From the NCBI GenBank assembly GCA_963790575.1, contig CAWBPD010000002.1:164100-228099 (forward strand): a stretch of 64,000 nucleotides of DNA. Reading direction: 5' to 3'. The translations under genes and the position numbers were made by a program. Below are positions 7,723 to 17,045 of this stretch, one piece after another; positions within the stretch are counted from its first letter, which is position 1; each line of letters starts with the position of its first letter. The notes beneath the pieces were generated by a model. That model was not told the DNA's origin, made no database searches, and was given only the letters and a program-made list of their open reading frames with translations. This DNA comes from CAVTSA01 sp963790575 (GTDB taxonomy: Bacteria > Chloroflexota > Dormibacteria > Dormibacterales > Dormibacteraceae).

Positions 7723-7732
7723 CCCTCGCCGG

Positions 7733-8434
7733 TCAGCCAGGCAGCCGGGCGGTGAGGAGCTGCCCTCCCTGCTGGTTGACCACCCGGGCCTCCACGAAGC
7801 CGGCGTCCTCGGCGAGACCCCTCAGCTCGGCGTCTTGGTGGAAGTGGCCGCGAGAGGCGAGCGGCTCCGGCGAGGCCGGAGTCCCGCGCAGCTCCGGTCC
7901 GGTCGTGTACACGGCCAGCCGGCCGCCTCCTGTCAACACGCGCCGGCATTCGTGAAGAACAGGGAGCGGACGCGGGAAGAAGAAGAAGACCACCGACATC
8001 GCAACGGCGGTGAAGGCGCCGTCGCGGAAGGGAAGCTGCTCGGCGTCCGCGGTCAACAGTTTCGCCCCGGGCGCGGTGCGCCGCGCCAGCGTCACCATCT
8101 CCGGGCTGTGGTCGAGGCCGGTCGCGACCGCCCCGGTCCCCAGCGCTTCCCGCAGCAGGTGACCGCCCCCGCACCCGATCTCGAGCAGACGATCCCCGGC
8201 CTGCAGCGCCAGCGCGTCGAGAATCGCCACCCGGGCGAAGTCATGGACGGTTTCGGCACCGTAGACCTGGCGAGCCCGCACCCCGGCCGGCCTCCGCGCC
8301 ACGCGGTCGGTGAGCCAGTCGTCGAAGTGGCCGGCGCCCAGCCCGCTCGCGCGCCACGCGGCACGATCGTCGTCGCTCAGGCCGAACTGGCCGAGCAAGC
8401 GTTCCACGCGGTCGGCCTCCGCTCCGGCGCCCAC
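7733..8434 (-). CDS. Class I SAM-dependent methyltransferase (UbiE/Methyltransf_11 type)
   Basis: The 233-residue protein has the classic order of methyltransferase motifs: motif I LLEIGCGGGHLLREAL (about residues 84-99), an acidic GLDHSPEMVTLARR, then LLTADAEQLPFRDGAFTAVAMSVV (motifs II/III) and an ECRRVLTGGGRLAVYTTGPE motif. The ALDADAEQLPF-type sequence is usual in small-molecule methylases. It converges on the flavoprotein gene with a 10-base gap. The substrate cannot be inferred. Another unrelated methyltransferase lies at 4899. Confidence 0.82.
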   Translation of the reverse strand: MGAGAEADRVERLLGQFGLSDDDRAAWRASGLGAGHFDDWLTDRVARRPAGVRARQVYGAETVHDFARVAILDALALQAGDRLLEIGCGGGHLLREALGTGAVATGLDHSPEMVTLARRTAPGAKLLTADAEQLPFRDGAFTAVAMSVVFFFFPRPLPVLHECRRVLTGGGRLAVYTTGPELRGTPASPEPLASRGHFHQDAELRGLAEDAGFVEARVVNQQGGQLLTARLPG

Positions 8435-8457
8435 TCAGCCGGAGGGTACCGCGCAGC

Positions 8458-8885
8458 TCAGCCCGGTTGCAGCTGGCGGTGAATCCCCCACAGGTCCGGT
8501 TGAGCCCACTGGCCCACCACCTTGCCGTCTTTGATCTTCACGATCGCAACGTTGTCCCAGGCGACGCGCTTTCCGGTGGCCGGAACGCCCAGGAACTCCC
8601 CGGTGTGCGTCGCTTCGACACGGGTCCGCACCGTCACGCCGCCGGCCGACTCCTGGAGGTCCTCGACGGTGAACGACAGGTCCGACCAGGGGGCGACCAG
8701 GTTGCGGTAGAAGTTGGCCGCAGCCGTGGCGTAGCCGGTCGTCCACGGCGTCAACCCGAGACAGTCTCGGTGTAGCCGTCGAGGTCGACCACCCTGGCCG
8801 TCCCCGCCTCATCTCCTTCGGCGAGACAGCGCTGCCACTCGCGGAACACCTCGGTGTTGGTCAGGGCCCGATCTTCCTCAGCCAT
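8458..8885 (-). pseudogene. SnoaL-like ester cyclase / polyketide cyclase, frameshifted
   Basis: Two overlapping frames together give one about 142-residue SnoaL-like protein. The first 44 codons (ATG 8885, with GAGGAGGAG upstream, to TGA 8751) end in DLDGYTETVSG. The second frame resumes at once with LTPWTTGYATAAANFYRNLV and the SnoaL core (VRTRVEATHTGEFLGVPATGKRV). The family normally reads continuously through this point, so one base is missing at about 8751-8755. The join TTGA could allow a TTG restart, but a split protein is unlikely. Intact relatives are small NTF2-fold cyclases or hydrolases of unknown substrate. Either a pseudogene or a sequence error. Confidence 0.75.
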
Positions 8886-8895
8886 GGTCTCCTCC

Positions 8896-9357
8896 TCAAG
8901 AACCGAACGTTCGCTGACACATCCACAGAGCGAGCAGGCCGGCCGCGGACCAGGCCGCCACTCGCAGCCAGTTGGACCTGACCAGCAGGCGGTGAGCCGA
9001 GTCCTCCCAGCCGGCGGCCAGGCGTCCGTGCTGCCGGGCTTGGACCGCTGCCGTCGAGATCACGATCACGGCCATCAGCACGACCTGCAGGACCGGGAAC
9101 CAGAGCGGGACGGTCGGAGTGCGGACGATCAAGAGACCTACCGAGGCCCCGATCGACAGGACGACGCCCGGTATCACCACGATTCCGAAGCGCCGGCTGT
9201 GCTGCGCCTCGTAGGCCGGCAGCGCGTCACGGCCGACCAGTGCGAGGAGGGGATAGTTGAGGACTTGCAGGGTCCAGAGGACGCCCGACGAGAAGAGGGT
9301 CGCCGCGGTCAGGACGAGAATCAAGGTCTGGGCCACTCGAAGCTGGTTCCTCCGCAC
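8896..9357 (-). CDS. Four-helix integral membrane protein
   Basis: The 153-residue protein has four predicted membrane helices: about residues 8-32, 60-78 (VVIPGVVLSIGASVGLLIV), 84-106 and 129-146. A conserved-looking loop between the first two carries YPLLALVGRDALPAYEAQHSRR. The layout is reminiscent of DUF1772/DUF4149-type membrane proteins, but I do not assign it to either. It lies directly upstream of the ester cyclase on the same strand (gap 10 bases) and is divergent from the MarR gene 40 bases away, so that regulator may control both. Function unknown. Confidence 0.7.
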   Translation of the reverse strand: MRRNQLRVAQTLILVLTAATLFSSGVLWTLQVLNYPLLALVGRDALPAYEAQHSRRFGIVVIPGVVLSIGASVGLLIVRTPTVPLWFPVLQVVLMAVIVISTAAVQARQHGRLAAGWEDSAHRLLVRSNWLRVAAWSAAGLLALWMCQRTFGS

Positions 9358-9397
9358 TCGTTGCCGGGGAGATTAGTCTAGCAAACTGACGATCAGC

Positions 9398-9874
9398 ATG
9401 ACTGACGATTTTCGAGGAGAATCCGCTGCGCTCCCGCCGTCGATGCGCAACCGCGTCCCGTTCCTCCTCTTCCGGACCGCCGAGGCCTCACACCGCCTCG
9501 CCGACCGCATGCTGGCCTCAGTCGGCATCAGCGCCCGCCAGATGGGCATCCTGACCCTGATCACCGAACGCGAACCGATGACGCAGGTCGCCCTGGGGGC
9601 GGAGCTGCAGATCGACCGGACGACCATGGTCGGTCTCATCGACGATCTCGAGCGAAAGGGCCTGGTCAGGCGCCGCCGCAACCAGAGGGACAGGCGTGCC
9701 AACTTGATCTCGCCGACCCCAAAGGGGCGGAACACCAAGGACGCCGGGATCCAAATCCTCGACGAGCAGCAGCAGCGGTTCCTCGAGCCCCTCTCCGCGG
9801 AGCGACGCGACCTCCTCGAAGGGCTGCTGAACGACCTCTACCAGGCTGCCCGGCGGTCAGCGCCCGAGCGCTGA
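9398..9874 (+). CDS. MarR-family transcriptional regulator
   Basis: The 158-residue protein has the MarR winged-helix architecture. A dimerisation helix (RTAEASHRLADRMLASVGISARQMGILTLI) is followed by the recognition helices TQVALGAELQIDRTTMVGLIDDLERKGLV and the wing RRRRNQRDRRANLISPTPKG. C-terminal helices complete the dimer interface. The ATG at 9398 is the first in frame. Its 40-base divergent spacer with the membrane-protein gene contains AT-richer sequence (around 9372-9390) suitable for a shared promoter and operator, so autorepression and control of 8458-9357 are likely. The ligand is unknown. Confidence 0.85.
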   Translation: MTDDFRGESAALPPSMRNRVPFLLFRTAEASHRLADRMLASVGISARQMGILTLITEREPMTQVALGAELQIDRTTMVGLIDDLERKGLVRRRRNQRDRRANLISPTPKGRNTKDAGIQILDEQQQRFLEPLSAERRDLLEGLLNDLYQAARRSAPER

Positions 9875-9927
9875 GCCGCCCGGGCGAGCCGCCGGGCATC
9901 ACCAGCCCGCCGCCCGGGAGGACGTCG

Positions 9928-9962
9928 TATGCTCAAAGCAGATGGCATTCGCTAACAGCGAA
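9928..9962 (+). promoter_or_regulatory. -10 hexamer and ClgR-type operator at the XRE gene start
   Basis: TATGCT (9928-9933) is placed so transcription would begin at or next to the ATG at 9942, suggesting a leaderless mRNA. TTCGCTAACAGCGAA (9948-9962) is a 5-5-5 inverted repeat that fits the CGC-N5-GCG core of the actinobacterial ClgR box. It overlaps codons 3 to 7, an ideal position for autoregulation by the encoded regulator. Confidence 0.6.
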
Positions 9963-10367
9963 ACACCCGAGCACGTGCGCACCACCATCGGTGCCATCCT
10001 TCGCCGCCACCGTGAGCAACGGGAGCGCACGCTGGCCGACATCGCGGTGCCGGCCGGCATCTCGCCCGCCCATCTCTCCGAGGTGGAGCGCGGGCGCAAA
10101 GAGATCTCGACCGAGCGGCTCCTGGCGGTCGCCCGGTCCCTCGAGGTGACGGTCGCCGGCCTCTACCTGGAGCTGGCGCGGGAGCTGGGTGCGGAGGAGC
10201 GGATGGTCCGCTCCAGCTGGGACCCGGACCCGCGGGCGGCGGTCCAGCAGATGTGCCGCGAGCTGGATCGGGAGGCCCTGCAGACGGTCGCCCGCTTCAC
10301 CTCTTTTCTGGTCACCACCGAAGGCGCCCAGCGGCGGCGCATCGGATTTCTGGAGTCACGCCGATGA
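9942..10367 (+). CDS. XRE-family regulator, ClgR-like
   Basis: The 141-residue protein has an XRE/Cro helix-turn-helix at about residues 12-66 (IGAILRRHREQRERTLADIA, then VPAGISPAHLSEVERGRKEIS). This is the ClgR arrangement, with the strongly conserved SPAHLSEVERGRKE recognition segment. ClgR activates clp protease genes in actinobacteria, and here the gene overlaps clpP by ATGA, which fits directly. A matching ClgR-type box covers its own first codons. The tail after residue 75 is family-variable and lacks the LAA-type degradation tag known for some ClgR proteins. A GTG start at about codon 12 is an alternative. Confidence 0.82.
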   Translation: MAFANSETPEHVRTTIGAILRRHREQRERTLADIAVPAGISPAHLSEVERGRKEISTERLLAVARSLEVTVAGLYLELARELGAEERMVRSSWDPDPRAAVQQMCRELDREALQTVARFTSFLVTTEGAQRRRIGFLESRR

Positions 10368-10961
10368 TCCCCACCGTGCTGGAGCAGACCAGCCATGGCG
10401 AGCGCGCCTACGACATCTACTCCCGGCTGCTCAAAGACCGCATCATCTTCCTGGGCACTCCCGATCGACGCCTCGGTCACGAACCTGGTCATCGCGCAGC
10501 TGCTCTTCCTGCAGGCGGATGACCCCGAGAAAGACATCAGCATCTACGTCAACAGCCCCGGCGGCGACGTCACCGGCGCCCTCGCGATCTATGACGCGAT
10601 GCAGCATGTGAGCGCGCCTGTCAGCACCCTCAACGCGGGCCTGGCGGCGAGTGGCGCCTCCCTGATCCTGGCCGGCGGCTCCCCCGGCCGGCGGTACGCA
10701 CTTCCGCACTCCCAGGTCGTGATCCACCAGCCGTGGTCGCCCGGGGTCCAGGGTCAGGCCACCGACATCGATATCGCGGCCCGCGAGATCCTGCGCCAGC
10801 GCGCTCTCTTCGTCGACATCTACGCGCAGCACACCGGACAGCCCAAAGAGCGGATCGAGCGGGACCTGGAGCGGGACTACTACCTCACGCCCGAGGCCGC
10901 GCGCGAGTACGGACTGATCGACGAGATCATCACCAGCGCCAAGTTGCCCGTCGCCGTGTAG
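10364..10961 (+). pseudogene. clpP: ATP-dependent Clp protease proteolytic subunit, one-base frameshift
   Basis: ClpP is the serine-protease barrel that degrades proteins unfolded by ClpX or ClpC. The N-terminus (MIPTVLEQTSHGERAYDIYS, ending DRIIFLGTP) starts at the ATG overlapping the regulator's stop. The rest (IDASVTNLVIAQLLFLQ onward) is in the next frame; removing the extra base at about 10463 restores a normal 198-residue ClpP. The catalytic triad is present: Ser in GLAASGASL, His in VVIHQP, Asp in ERDYYLTPEAA. The GASL rather than SMGA context is typical of divergent second ClpP copies. Because everything else is intact, a sequencing error is as likely as a true pseudogene. Confidence 0.88.
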
Positions 10962-11041
10962 GGGGCCTGCCACCCGCGCGGGGCGAGTTCCCGTTCGCGA
11001 GCGGTCGCCAAGCGCCGGGCGGTGTAGCGTTCGCAGCGCGC

Positions 11042-13921
11042 ATGGCACGACGACCACCGCAGAACCCGTTCGGGAGTCCCTTCGGGCCCCGCCCACCCGG
11101 CTTCGAGGGACTGGGTGAGATTCACCTCCCGCGGCCGCCGCGCCGTTTCTGGATCGGCCTCGCGTTCGTCGTCGCCGCCCTCGTTCTGATCCTGATCGCG
11201 GCGCCGATCGTGAACTTGGTCACGAACTGGGAGTGGTTCTCCGCCCTGGGCTTTGGGGGCGCCTACGGAACCCGCCTCTTGATCCAGGTGATTCTGTTCC
11301 TGGTCACGTTCGTGGTCTCGTTCCTGTTCGCAGGCGGCAATGTGGCGATCGCGCTGCGGCTGCGGACCAGCGGCGCCTTGCGCGCGGTCGGCATCCGTCA
11401 CCGGACTCTGCGCTCGCGCCTGGGCGTGGTGTCGCTCATCGCGGCGGCTCTGCTGGCGCTGCTGGTGGCGGTCTCGATGGAGGGGTCGTGGTCGGACCTG
11501 GTGCTCTTCCTGCACCCGCAGACAACCGGCGTCCAGGATCCGATCCTGCACGCCGACACCGGCTTCTATCTGACGCAGCTGCCGTTCTGGAACGACGTCC
11601 AGGGCAATCTGGTCGGCCTGGTGGTGGTCACGATCTTGATGGTGATCGCCCTCCACGCCTGGCGCGACGACCACATCGACCTGCGCCTGCTGCCCCGGGG
11701 GACGGCGCACATTTCGGTGCTGATCGGCATCTACGGGCTGGTGGTGGCGTTCGGGGCCTGGCTCAGTCGTTACGGCTACTTGTATGGCCATGACAGTGCG
11801 GTCTATGGGGCCGGATACGCAGACGTCAACGCCCGGATCCCGCTGGCCACGGCCGAAGTCGTGCTGGGCGTGCTGCTCGCGGTCGGTCTCTTCATCAACT
11901 CGGTGCCCCGCTTCCGCCGCATCCGCCCGGTCCTGTTCGCGGTCGGCATCTGGATCGCGGCCGTGTTCGCCTTCGGCATCTATTCGGCGGGGGTGCAGCG
12001 CTTGTCGGTCCAGCCCGCCGAGTTGAGCCAGGAGACCCCCTATCTGGCCCACCAGATCGCGTCCACCCGCGAGGCTTACGGCCTGACCAACGTGGAGACG
12101 CAGTCGTTCGCCGGCACCGGCAACGTGACGGCGCAGGAAGTGAACAACGACCAGACCACGGTCAACAATCTCCGGCTCTGGGACAACGCGCCGCTCAACA
12201 ACGTGTACGACCAGCAGCAGTCGATCCGCACCTACTACGGATTCGACACGCCTCAGTTCGATCGCTACACGCTGAACGGCACCTATCAGGAGGTGGAGAT
12301 CTCACCGCGCGAGATGCAGCAGTCGCAGCTGCCGAGTCAGGCGCAGACCTGGGTGAACCAGCGCCTGGTCTACACGCATGGCTATGGTGTCGCGGCCAGC
12401 CAGGTGGCGGCGCAGGACAGTCAGGGCCTGCCACAGTACGTGGCCGGGAACATTCCCAACAGCGGTCCGCTGAACGTCACCGTGCCCCAGATCTACTTCG
12501 GGCAGAGCGAGTCCGACTGGGTGGTCGCGCCCTCGCGCCAGTCTGAGTTCGACTATCCCGGGGGCGGTGCCGGCGGTACGGCCAGCAACCGCTGGACGGG
12601 GACCGAGGCGCCACCGCTGACCGGCGGCAACCGGCTCCTGTGGTCGATGCGCACCGGAGACCTGAACCTGCTCATCTCCGACCAGATCACTCAGCAGAGC
12701 CGGATTCTGTTCGACCGCAACCCGGAGCAGCGTCTGCAGCAGGTGGCACCATTCCTGACCGCCGACAACAACCCCTACATCGTCGACGTCAATGGACACC
12801 TCTACTGGATCGAGGACGGCTATACCTCGGCCGGTACCTATCCCTACTCCGAGACGCAAGACCAGTTCGCCGGCAACCCCCTCAACTACAACTACATGCG
12901 CAACTCGGTCAAGGCGGTGATCGACGCCTACAGCGGACAGACCACGCTCTATGTGTTGACACCCAACGAGCCACTGATCCGGTCCTACGAGTCGGCGTTC
13001 CCCTCGCTGTTCAAGCCCCTCTCAGATATGCCTTCGGCGCTGCGGGACCACCTCAAGGTGCCGCAGAACTACTTCAGTCTCCAGGCGCAGGTCTACGCGA
13101 CCTACCACGTGTCCGATGTCTCCGTCTTCTACAACCGCGAGAACGTGTACGCCGAGCCCGAGAGCATCCAGCCCTACTACGTGATGATGCGCCTGCCCGG
13201 CGAGCCCAAGCCCGAGTTCCTGATGATCCTCCCCTACACGCCGTTCAACAAAAACAACATGGTCGCCTGGCTGGCGGTGCGCCAGGACCAGCCCAACTAC
13301 GGCGAGGTGATCTCCTACCAGCTACCCAAGAGCCAGGTCATCTTCGGGCCCGCTCAGGTGCAGAGCCGGATCAACCAGGACCCCACCCTCTCCCGCGACT
13401 ACTCGCTCCTGAATGAGCAGAACTCGCACGTCTTGAAGGGCAATCTCTTGGTGGTGCCCATCGGCGGCACCTTCCTCTACTTCGAGCCCTGGTACATCGA
13501 GTCGAGTCAGGGGCAGTCCCTACCGGAACTGAAGTTCATCATCCTCACCGGATCCACGCCCAACAGCCCGGTGGTGTCCGATTCGACACTGGCCAACGCG
13601 ATCGCCGACCTGACCGGTCAGGCGGCGCCGAGTTCGACTCCCAGTCCCACCGGCACCTCACCGCCGCCCACCGCGGGAGCCGGTGTATCGACGCAGATCC
13701 AGCAGCTGATCAGCCAGGCGCTGACCGCGTATTCGCAGGCTCAGACCGACCTCAAGCAGGGTGACCTGTCCGGGTACGCGTCGCAGATGCAGACGGTCAA
13801 CAGCGACCTCCAGCAGATCCAGACGCTGGAGGGAGGGTCGACGTCGGGCGGAGGCTCCTCGGGCGGCGCCTCGCCAGGCCCCACCCCGGTGCCCTCACCT
13901 TCGGGGCTCCCCGGCGGGTAG
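11042..13921 (+). CDS. UPF0182 family large membrane protein
   Basis: The 959-residue product belongs to UPF0182 (COG1615), found mainly in actinobacteria, Chloroflexota and cyanobacteria; its function is not established. About seven membrane helices occupy residues 35-330, including FWIGLAFVVAALVLILIAAP and LLIQVILFLVTFVVSFLFAG. A large extracytoplasmic domain follows, with family landmarks such as YYGFDTPQFDRY, YTHGYG, and the TPFNKNNMVAWLAVR region. The C-terminus is a low-complexity Pro/Ser/Gly tail. The start is the ATG at 11042; the open frame extends upstream into clpP and is not used. It precedes orn by 16 bases. Confidence 0.9.
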   Translation: MARRPPQNPFGSPFGPRPPGFEGLGEIHLPRPPRRFWIGLAFVVAALVLILIAAPIVNLVTNWEWFSALGFGGAYGTRLLIQVILFLVTFVVSFLFAGGNVAIALRLRTSGALRAVGIRHRTLRSRLGVVSLIAAALLALLVAVSMEGSWSDLVLFLHPQTTGVQDPILHADTGFYLTQLPFWNDVQGNLVGLVVVTILMVIALHAWRDDHIDLRLLPRGTAHISVLIGIYGLVVAFGAWLSRYGYLYGHDSAVYGAGYADVNARIPLATAEVVLGVLLAVGLFINSVPRFRRIRPVLFAVGIWIAAVFAFGIYSAGVQRLSVQPAELSQETPYLAHQIASTREAYGLTNVETQSFAGTGNVTAQEVNNDQTTVNNLRLWDNAPLNNVYDQQQSIRTYYGFDTPQFDRYTLNGTYQEVEISPREMQQSQLPSQAQTWVNQRLVYTHGYGVAASQVAAQDSQGLPQYVAGNIPNSGPLNVTVPQIYFGQSESDWVVAPSRQSEFDYPGGGAGGTASNRWTGTEAPPLTGGNRLLWSMRTGDLNLLISDQITQQSRILFDRNPEQRLQQVAPFLTADNNPYIVDVNGHLYWIEDGYTSAGTYPYSETQDQFAGNPLNYNYMRNSVKAVIDAYSGQTTLYVLTPNEPLIRSYESAFPSLFKPLSDMPSALRDHLKVPQNYFSLQAQVYATYHVSDVSVFYNRENVYAEPESIQPYYVMMRLPGEPKPEFLMILPYTPFNKNNMVAWLAVRQDQPNYGEVISYQLPKSQVIFGPAQVQSRINQDPTLSRDYSLLNEQNSHVLKGNLLVVPIGGTFLYFEPWYIESSQGQSLPELKFIILTGSTPNSPVVSDSTLANAIADLTGQAAPSSTPSPTGTSPPPTAGAGVSTQIQQLISQALTAYSQAQTDLKQGDLSGYASQMQTVNSDLQQIQTLEGGSTSGGGSSGGASPGPTPVPSPSGLPGG

Positions 13922-13937
13922 GAGGAAGTTGAGGCAG

Positions 13938-14477
<540 letters not shown>

Positions 14478-14513
14478 CAAGCGCGCCGGGCGCCTTTGGA
14501 GGAGGGTTTTGGA

Positions 14514-15683
14514 ATGCGAGATGGAGTGATCGTGGAAGCCGTGCGCACGCCGTTTGGCAAGCGCAACGGGGCGCTCAAGGACGTCCATCCGGTTCTGCTC
14601 GGGACCACGGTGCTGAAGGAGCTGGTCCGGCGCACGGGCATAGATCCCGGTCAGGTGGATGACGTGGTGTGGGGCTGCGTGGGGCAGGTCGGCGAGCAGT
14701 CGGCCAACGTCGGCCGCAACACCTGGCTGGCCGCCGGCTACCCGGTGGAGGTGCCGGCGACCACCGTCGACCGCCAGTGCGGCTCTTCGCAGCAGGCGCT
14801 CCACTTCGCCGCCAACCTGATCCAGTCCGGGACGGCCGACGTCGCCATCGCGGGCGGCGTGGAATCGATGAGCCGCGTTGGGATCGGCGCCAACATGACG
14901 CAGGGGCCCGGGGTCCCGTTTCCCCCCGAGCTGATGGAGCTCTACGAGATGGTGCCGCAGGGTGTCTCGGCCGAGCTGGTGGCCCGCAAGTACGGCATCT
15001 CGCGGCAGGCCCAGGACGAGTTCTCGGTCGAGAGCCATCACCGGGCCGCGGCCGCCACCGAGCAGGGGTATCTGGCACCGCAGTTGGTCCCGGTCCCGGG
15101 CCCCGACAACGGGGGTGCTTTCCTGCTCGAGCGGGACGAGGGTGTCCGGGCCAACGCCACCTACGAGGCGACCTCGGCCCTGAACCCGGCGTTCGATCCC
15201 ACCCACACGATCACGGCCGGGAACGCCAGTCAGATCTCCGACGGCGCGGCCGCGCTGCTGCTGACGACGCCGGAGAAGGCGCGTGAGCTGGGACTGCGCC
15301 CGCGCGCTCGCATCGCCGCCCAGAAGGTGGTGGGCTGCGACCCGGTCCTGATGCTGGAGGGCCCGATCCCGGGCACCCGCGCGGTGCTGGAGCAGGCCGG
15401 CCTCACGATGCGGGACATCGACCTCTTCGAAATCAACGAGGCGTTCGCTTCGGTGGTGCTGGCCTGGGCCAAGGAGACCGGGGGTGACCTGGACAAGACC
15501 AACGTGAACGGCGGCGCGATCGCCATCGGCCATCCACTGGGGGCCTCCGGTGCCCGGCTCATGTGTCACCTGCTGAACGAGCTGGAGCGGCGCGACCTCC
15601 GGCTGGGCCTGCAGTCGATGTGCTGCGGCGGCGGCCTGGGCACCGCCACCATCATCGACCGCGAGCTGAGCGGGCGGCGGTAG
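14514..15683 (+). CDS. Acetyl-CoA C-acyltransferase (thiolase)
   Basis: The 389-residue enzyme is a type II thiolase that condenses two acetyl-CoA or cleaves 3-ketoacyl-CoA. The nucleophile Cys is in VDRQCGSSQQALHFAANLI (about residue 88). The catalytic His lies in AIAIGHPLGASGARL, the second Cys in QSMCCGGGLGTATIIDREL, and NEAFASVVLAWAKE marks the NEAF motif. An excellent ribosome site (GGAGGAGGG) precedes the ATG. No other beta-oxidation or hydroxybutyrate gene is adjacent, so degradative or biosynthetic use is open; the acyl-CoA synthetase at 27945 could feed the same pathway. A repeat pair follows its stop. Confidence 0.92.
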   Translation: MRDGVIVEAVRTPFGKRNGALKDVHPVLLGTTVLKELVRRTGIDPGQVDDVVWGCVGQVGEQSANVGRNTWLAAGYPVEVPATTVDRQCGSSQQALHFAANLIQSGTADVAIAGGVESMSRVGIGANMTQGPGVPFPPELMELYEMVPQGVSAELVARKYGISRQAQDEFSVESHHRAAAATEQGYLAPQLVPVPGPDNGGAFLLERDEGVRANATYEATSALNPAFDPTHTITAGNASQISDGAAALLLTTPEKARELGLRPRARIAAQKVVGCDPVLMLEGPIPGTRAVLEQAGLTMRDIDLFEINEAFASVVLAWAKETGGDLDKTNVNGGAIAIGHPLGASGARLMCHLLNELERRDLRLGLQSMCCGGGLGTATIIDRELSGRR

Positions 15684-15685
15684 TT

Positions 15686-15761
15686 GGCACCGCAAGAACC
15701 CCGATTGCCGGCACTCAGGGATCCTCGGGCACCGCAAGAACCCCGATTGCCGGCACTCAGG
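15686..15761. repeat. Palindromic REP-like repeat doublet (family 1)
   Basis: Two identical 34-base units (15686-15719 and 15728-15761) begin GGCACCGCAAGAACCCCGAT and contain the palindromic core CCCCGA-n-TGCCGGCA. They fill the gap between the thiolase stop and the aminotransferase start. The same core, in reverse orientation, recurs as a doublet at 30450-30513. This pairing is typical of REP/BIME elements. Confidence 0.75.
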
Positions 15762-15775
15762 TGCGTGAGGGAATC

Positions 15776-16960
15776 GTGAGCGCCTGGGTGGGGCCCCTTC
15801 CGCGTGAAAGCGGGGCTATCGACCTGGCGGAGGTCCGGCGCGCCTACCCGGTGCTGGAGGAGCTGGAGTACTTCAACACCGGCACCTACGGGCTGATGGC
15901 GGAGCCGGTCCTGGAGCGGTACCTGTCCCGGCTCGCCCGGTTCGAGCGGCGCGGGATGGCCGGGATCGACGATATTCACCAGGAGATCGAACGGGCGCGA
16001 GCGCGCCTGGCAGGACACCTGGGCGCCGATCCCGACGAGCTGGCGCTCACCGGCAACGCCACCGACGGGATCGCGCTGGTCGCCGCCGGCCTGCACTGGA
16101 AGGAGGGCGACGAGGCCATCATCTCCGATCAGGAGCATCCGGCGATGGCGGTTCCCTTCGCCCACGCGGCCCGGCGCTGGGGGGTGAACGTCCGCCCCTA
16201 CCGGGTGAGCTGGGATCCGGAAGAGTCACTGCGCTCCATCCGCTCTCTCATCACGCCGCGCACCCGTCTCGTCGCGACCAGCCACGTGACGTCGCCCTAC
16301 GGCATCCGGCTGCCGGTGCGAGAGATCACCGCCCTCGCTCACGAGCACGGGCTGCCGGCGCTCGTGGATGCGGCACAGTCGTTCGCGGTGATGCCGGTCG
16401 ACGTGCGCGAGATCGGCTGCGAGTTCCTGAGCGGCAACGGGCACAAGTGGCTCGGTGGCCCCAAAGGGACCGGGTTCCTCTACGCCCGCCGGGACTGGAT
16501 GGAGCGGCTGGAGCCGGCGCTGGTCGGCGATGGGTCGATGGTCAGAGGCACCCGCACGCTCCAGCCCGACGGTCACCGCTTCGAGTTCGGGACCCGTGGA
16601 TTCGCTACCCCGGCGGGCCTCAACGACGCGCTCGATTGGCTGGAGGGTTGGGGTTGGGACCAGGTGTGCGCCCGTATCGAAGCGCTGAGTGGCCGGTTGA
16701 AGGATGCCCTCGCGGAGGCCCCCGGGGTCGCGCTGGCCACGCCGCGCGCGTGGGAGCGGTCGAGCGGTCTGATCTCGGTGGCGGTGCCGGGCGGTGATGA
16801 GGCGGCGCTCCAGGCCGACCTGCTGGCGCACGGCCTCTTCCCGCGCCCGACCGGGCCTCCCGGCTCCTCTCGGATCCGGGCCTCCACCGCCTTCTTCAAC
16901 AGTGAGGAACAGGTGGACAAGCTGGCGACGCGGATCCGGGACTTCGCCACCCGACGCTGA
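15776..16960 (+). CDS. Class V PLP-dependent aminotransferase / cysteine desulfurase-like
   Basis: The 394-residue protein is a fold-type I, class V aminotransferase. The Schiff-base Lys is in FLSGNGHKWLGGPKGTGFLY (about residue 226). PLP contacts include TGNATDGIALVAAGL near residue 95 and ALVDAAQSF near 200. There is no conserved desulfurase Cys loop, so an isopenicillin-epimerase or kynureninase-like transaminase is more likely than IscS. The GTG at 15776 has GAGGGA upstream; an earlier GTG lies inside the repeat doublet. Codons 6-15 carry a family-2 repeat (PRESGAI), so that repeat is translated here. Substrate unknown. Confidence 0.83.
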   Translation: MSAWVGPLPRESGAIDLAEVRRAYPVLEELEYFNTGTYGLMAEPVLERYLSRLARFERRGMAGIDDIHQEIERARARLAGHLGADPDELALTGNATDGIALVAAGLHWKEGDEAIISDQEHPAMAVPFAHAARRWGVNVRPYRVSWDPEESLRSIRSLITPRTRLVATSHVTSPYGIRLPVREITALAHEHGLPALVDAAQSFAVMPVDVREIGCEFLSGNGHKWLGGPKGTGFLYARRDWMERLEPALVGDGSMVRGTRTLQPDGHRFEFGTRGFATPAGLNDALDWLEGWGWDQVCARIEALSGRLKDALAEAPGVALATPRAWERSSGLISVAVPGGDEAALQADLLAHGLFPRPTGPPGSSRIRASTAFFNSEEQVDKLATRIRDFATRR

Positions 16961-16989
16961 GCCAGAAACGGCGGCTTGAGTGGTAAGGA

Positions 16990-17031
16990 GGGGCCCGGTC
17001 GCGCACCGCGATCACAGCGCGACCGGGCCCC
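16990..17031. terminator. Strong hairpin between convergent genes
   Basis: GGGGCCCGGTCGCGC (16990-17004) and GCGCGACCGGGCCCC (17017-17031) form a perfect 15-bp stem with a 12-base loop. It lies between the aminotransferase stop and the hsp20 stop. It lacks a T-run but is suited to end transcription from both sides. Confidence 0.65.
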
Positions 17032-17045
17032 CGCCGGTCGATGAG

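Noticed and set aside
8751..8755. Programmed frameshift or TTGA re-initiation in the ester cyclase
   Set aside because: No slippery heptamer and the protein would be a non-viable split of a small single-domain fold; a one-base indel is simpler.
10880..12052. A 390-codon minus-strand open frame opposite UPF0182
   Set aside because: Composition (Arg, Gln, His, Asp runs) is that of a GC-rich antisense frame; the plus strand has clear membrane helices.
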